Part shown: positions 20,854 through 22,603 of the stretch, in pieces
Numbering within the stretch: the stretch's first letter is position 1
How the letters are laid out: every line of letters starts with the position of its first letter
IMG/VR virus record: IMGVR_UViG_3300036985_003885
Span: 1 to 22,603 of that record
Source: a virus
DNA length: 22,603 nt
Strand: one strand, 5' to 3'
Notes under the pieces: generated by a model
Seen by the model: the letters and a program-made list of their open reading frames with translations, nothing else
What the model was told of the DNA's origin: nothing
The model's database searches: none
Position numbers and translations under genes: made by a program

Positions 20854-22603
20854 TTGACGTTTTATATAATTTTATATCGCCTGTCACTGGTCGATTACCG
20901 TTAACCGAGAATTATATTTTAATCGGCGGTAGACAAGGTTTTTCAGTAATGTCACCCAAACTTATTGATATCGAATTGGAGCTTATTAATATAAACCACG
21001 TTTTGGGGGATTTATCTACAACTGCGTTTATTTTAGGTGCGCCAAATCCAAAACTACCTTTGAGTCAAGATTTAAGTTCTCTTAACAATGGGTTTATGTT
21101 CAATACAGCTGGTACAATTAGTACAACTAATAATTTACCTTTACCTAGTTTGCCATACAACAATATTTGGGTAGGTAATATAAATGATGTAGCAGTACCA
21201 ACACCATATGTTGCATCGCAGAATAATAGTTCTTTTATATTACAAACGCCTAACGAGAATTTAGCAAATGCTCAAGCTCTTAGTCAATTATTAGGCGGGA
21301 TATTAAAAAGCGCACCTCTTACCGGAGTTATCAGCATCGCTACACCAGACGTTGATTATGCCACAGTTGCTACACTAGAAGAACTTGCCGCTGAAGCAGC
21401 AGCATCTGCGGAAGAAGCTAGTGCAGCAGCCTTAGAAGCTACAGCAGCGGCAGGCGAGGCTACAGCAGCGGCAGGCGAGGCTACAGCAGCGGCAGCAGAG
21501 GCGAGTTTATCTGCTACAGGAGCTGGAATATCTGCTCTTGCGGCGGCGGCTTCTGCTTTAGCTGCGGGTGGTTCAGCTAGTAGTGCATCTTCATCAGCAT
21601 CTGACGCTAGTGACTCGGCAGATAACGCCAGTTCGAGTGCAACTGAAGCTCAAAATTACCTTAACACTCTCTTGAGTACTGGCTTGAATGCTCTGCCGTG
21701 TACTGGGGATGTATCTTTTCAAGGCTTTAAATTAATTAATTTGGGAACGCCAATAGTTGCAACAGATGGAGCGACAAAAGGGTACGTTGATACCGCTATC
21801 GGCAATGTTCCTTTAGCAAGTTTAACGTTGCAAGGTGATGTTACTGGTTCAGGACCTTTAAATGTTCCTGTTATTACCACTCTTACTAAAACATTAAATG
21901 AAATTACAAATGCAGGAAATGTCAATATTGCAAATTTTTTGTTAAATAATGTTTTAGATCCACTAAGCCCACAGGATGGGGCTACTAAAAATTATGTTGA
22001 TACCAAAACGTGGTTAACTTCGCAAATCACTAATTTTGACAGCGCTGTTATAGCATTTAATTTAAATCAATTTGCAGCTCCAACAGCCAGTGTTGATTTT
22101 AACAACAACAAATTAATTAACGTGCTTACTCCAACTCTCACCACTGATGGGGCAACTAAAGGATATGTGGATTCGGCAATTAGTTCTTCATCAGGTTTAA
22201 TTAATTTGTCAGGTGCAATAACAGGTTCAGGTCAAACAGGAACATCGGTAAACACAACTTTAAGCAGTTTAATTGGTTTAACCACAAACCAAGTTTTTAA
22301 TTTCACTGGATCTCCCACTAGTTTTAATTACGATTTAACTATTCCAAATAGCACTAATCAGACTGTGAAACTAAGGTTAAACAGAGCAAACACAGGTAAT
22401 GGAGCTGGGTATGAGTTTCAATTTTACTCTCCTATTAATGGTAACGACACTTTCACTTTTGGATATAACCCAGGTTTAGTTGGTTCAGTTTTTAAAACCA
22501 TTTATTCGATAGTCACCAATGCAACAAACAATACTGTACCTGTTATTAACTATGCTTATTCACTCAATGTAAGTGATAATGGAAGTTATCAACCTTATAA
22601 TGG
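20850..22603 (+). CDS. tail fibre protein, 3' end beyond window
   Basis: The frame starts with ATG at 20850, overlapping the patatin stop, and is open for 584 codons to the right edge. The N-terminal about 165 residues form a distinct domain (YNFISPVTGRLPLTENYILI; LLGGILKSAPLTGVISIATP), probably the virion-attachment part. Residues about 170-265 are a long Ala/Ser-rich stretch (EATAAAGEATAAAGEA) that would form a trimeric coiled coil or shaft. After it come three ATDGATKGYVDTAI-like repeats (about 305, 380 and 435) with intervening strands (GDVTGSGPLNVPVITTL), the usual triple-beta shaft repeat of phage side-tail fibres. The receptor-binding tip lies beyond the window. The Ala-rich part is much richer in GC than its surroundings, and 21-bp exact repeats lie in it. 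Confidence 0.88.
   Translation, partial: MIDVLYNFISPVTGRLPLTENYILIGGRQGFSVMSPKLIDIELELININHVLGDLSTTAFILGAPNPKLPLSQDLSSLNNGFMFNTAGTISTTNNLPLPSLPYNNIWVGNINDVAVPTPYVASQNNSSFILQTPNENLANAQALSQLLGGILKSAPLTGVISIATPDVDYATVATLEELAAEAAASAEEASAAALEATAAAGEATAAAGEATAAAAEASLSATGAGISALAAAASALAAGGSASSASSSASDASDSADNASSSATEAQNYLNTLLSTGLNALPCTGDVSFQGFKLINLGTPIVATDGATKGYVDTAIGNVPLASLTLQGDVTGSGPLNVPVITTLTKTLNEITNAGNVNIANFLLNNVLDPLSPQDGATKNYVDTKTWLTSQITNFDSAVIAFNLNQFAAPTASVDFNNNKLINVLTPTLTTDGATKGYVDSAISSSSGLINLSGAITGSGQTGTSVNTTLSSLIGLTTNQVFNFTGSPTSFNYDLTIPNSTNQTVKLRLNRANTGNGAGYEFQFYSPINGNDTFTFGYNPGLVGSVFKTIYSIVTNATNNTVPVINYAYSLNVSDNGSYQPYN
21438..21500 (+). repeat. 21-bp tandem repeat in the tail-fibre gene, 3 copies
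   Basis: Copies at 21438-21458 and 21459-21479 are identical; the third (21480-21500) differs at three positions near its end. Each unit encodes the seven-residue repeat EATAAAG/E-type heptad (in frame ATAAAGE), so changes in copy number would lengthen or shorten the fibre shaft by one heptad without shifting the frame. Confidence 0.85.

Overview
The window is a segment of a tailed-phage genome (free phage or prophage), low in GC, from a bacterial host. The evidence is a packaging and head module in canonical order on the + strand: small terminase, large terminase, portal, GroES-like cochaperonin, scaffold-like protein, capsid, head-tail connector and tail fibre. A compact leftward block of small early-type genes runs the other way. 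Genes are tightly packed, with many ATGA, TAATG or TAGTG overlaps. TGA works as a stop codon, so the code is standard. A P22 gp4-like connector and the absence of any tail-tube, sheath or tape-measure gene up to the fibre suggest a short-tailed (podovirus-like) virion, although the right end is cut. No integrase, ribosomal RNA or tRNA was recognised, so lifestyle and host cannot be settled. Consensus sigma70-type promoters and low GC fit an AT-rich proteobacterial host, but that is inference.

Left block (1-5258, - strand). From the control region leftward: a ribbon-helix-helix-like protein, a pentapeptide-repeat protein, the first of two paralogous acidic proteins, a helical small protein, a membrane protein, a zinc-ribbon phage protein, a conserved phage protein with HGGLTF and GFDCAH motifs, a two-helix membrane protein, a 47-residue RHH-like protein with its own promoter and palindromic operator candidate, the second paralogue, an XRE-type HTH regulator, an unknown protein, a tandem two-domain protein resembling DUF2829/Tad2, a 43-residue single-span membrane protein, and the start of a gene that runs off the left edge. 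This looks like an early accessory or host-takeover operon.

Control region (5259-6127). About 870 bp without a convincing gene. It holds two divergent near-consensus promoters, an 11-bp tandem repeat next to the leftward promoter, an AT-rich imperfect inverted repeat, and hairpins in the leader of the rightward operon.

Right block (6128-22603, + strand). The large terminase (6925-9486) is interrupted exactly within its Walker A loop by a 349-residue LAGLIDADG intein. That intein begins with proline and carries a block F cysteine and a +1 threonine, as in class 3 inteins. A 22-bp perfect inverted repeat lies just upstream of this gene. The portal-to-fibre-like genes follow. A fresh TTGACA promoter and a leader with four consecutive stem-loops precede the FGLRPYG structural protein and the major capsid protein, presumably to boost capsid expression. 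Downstream come small structural genes, a gp4-like connector with an inserted discoidin-like domain, a patatin-like phospholipase, and a tail fibre that continues past the right edge.
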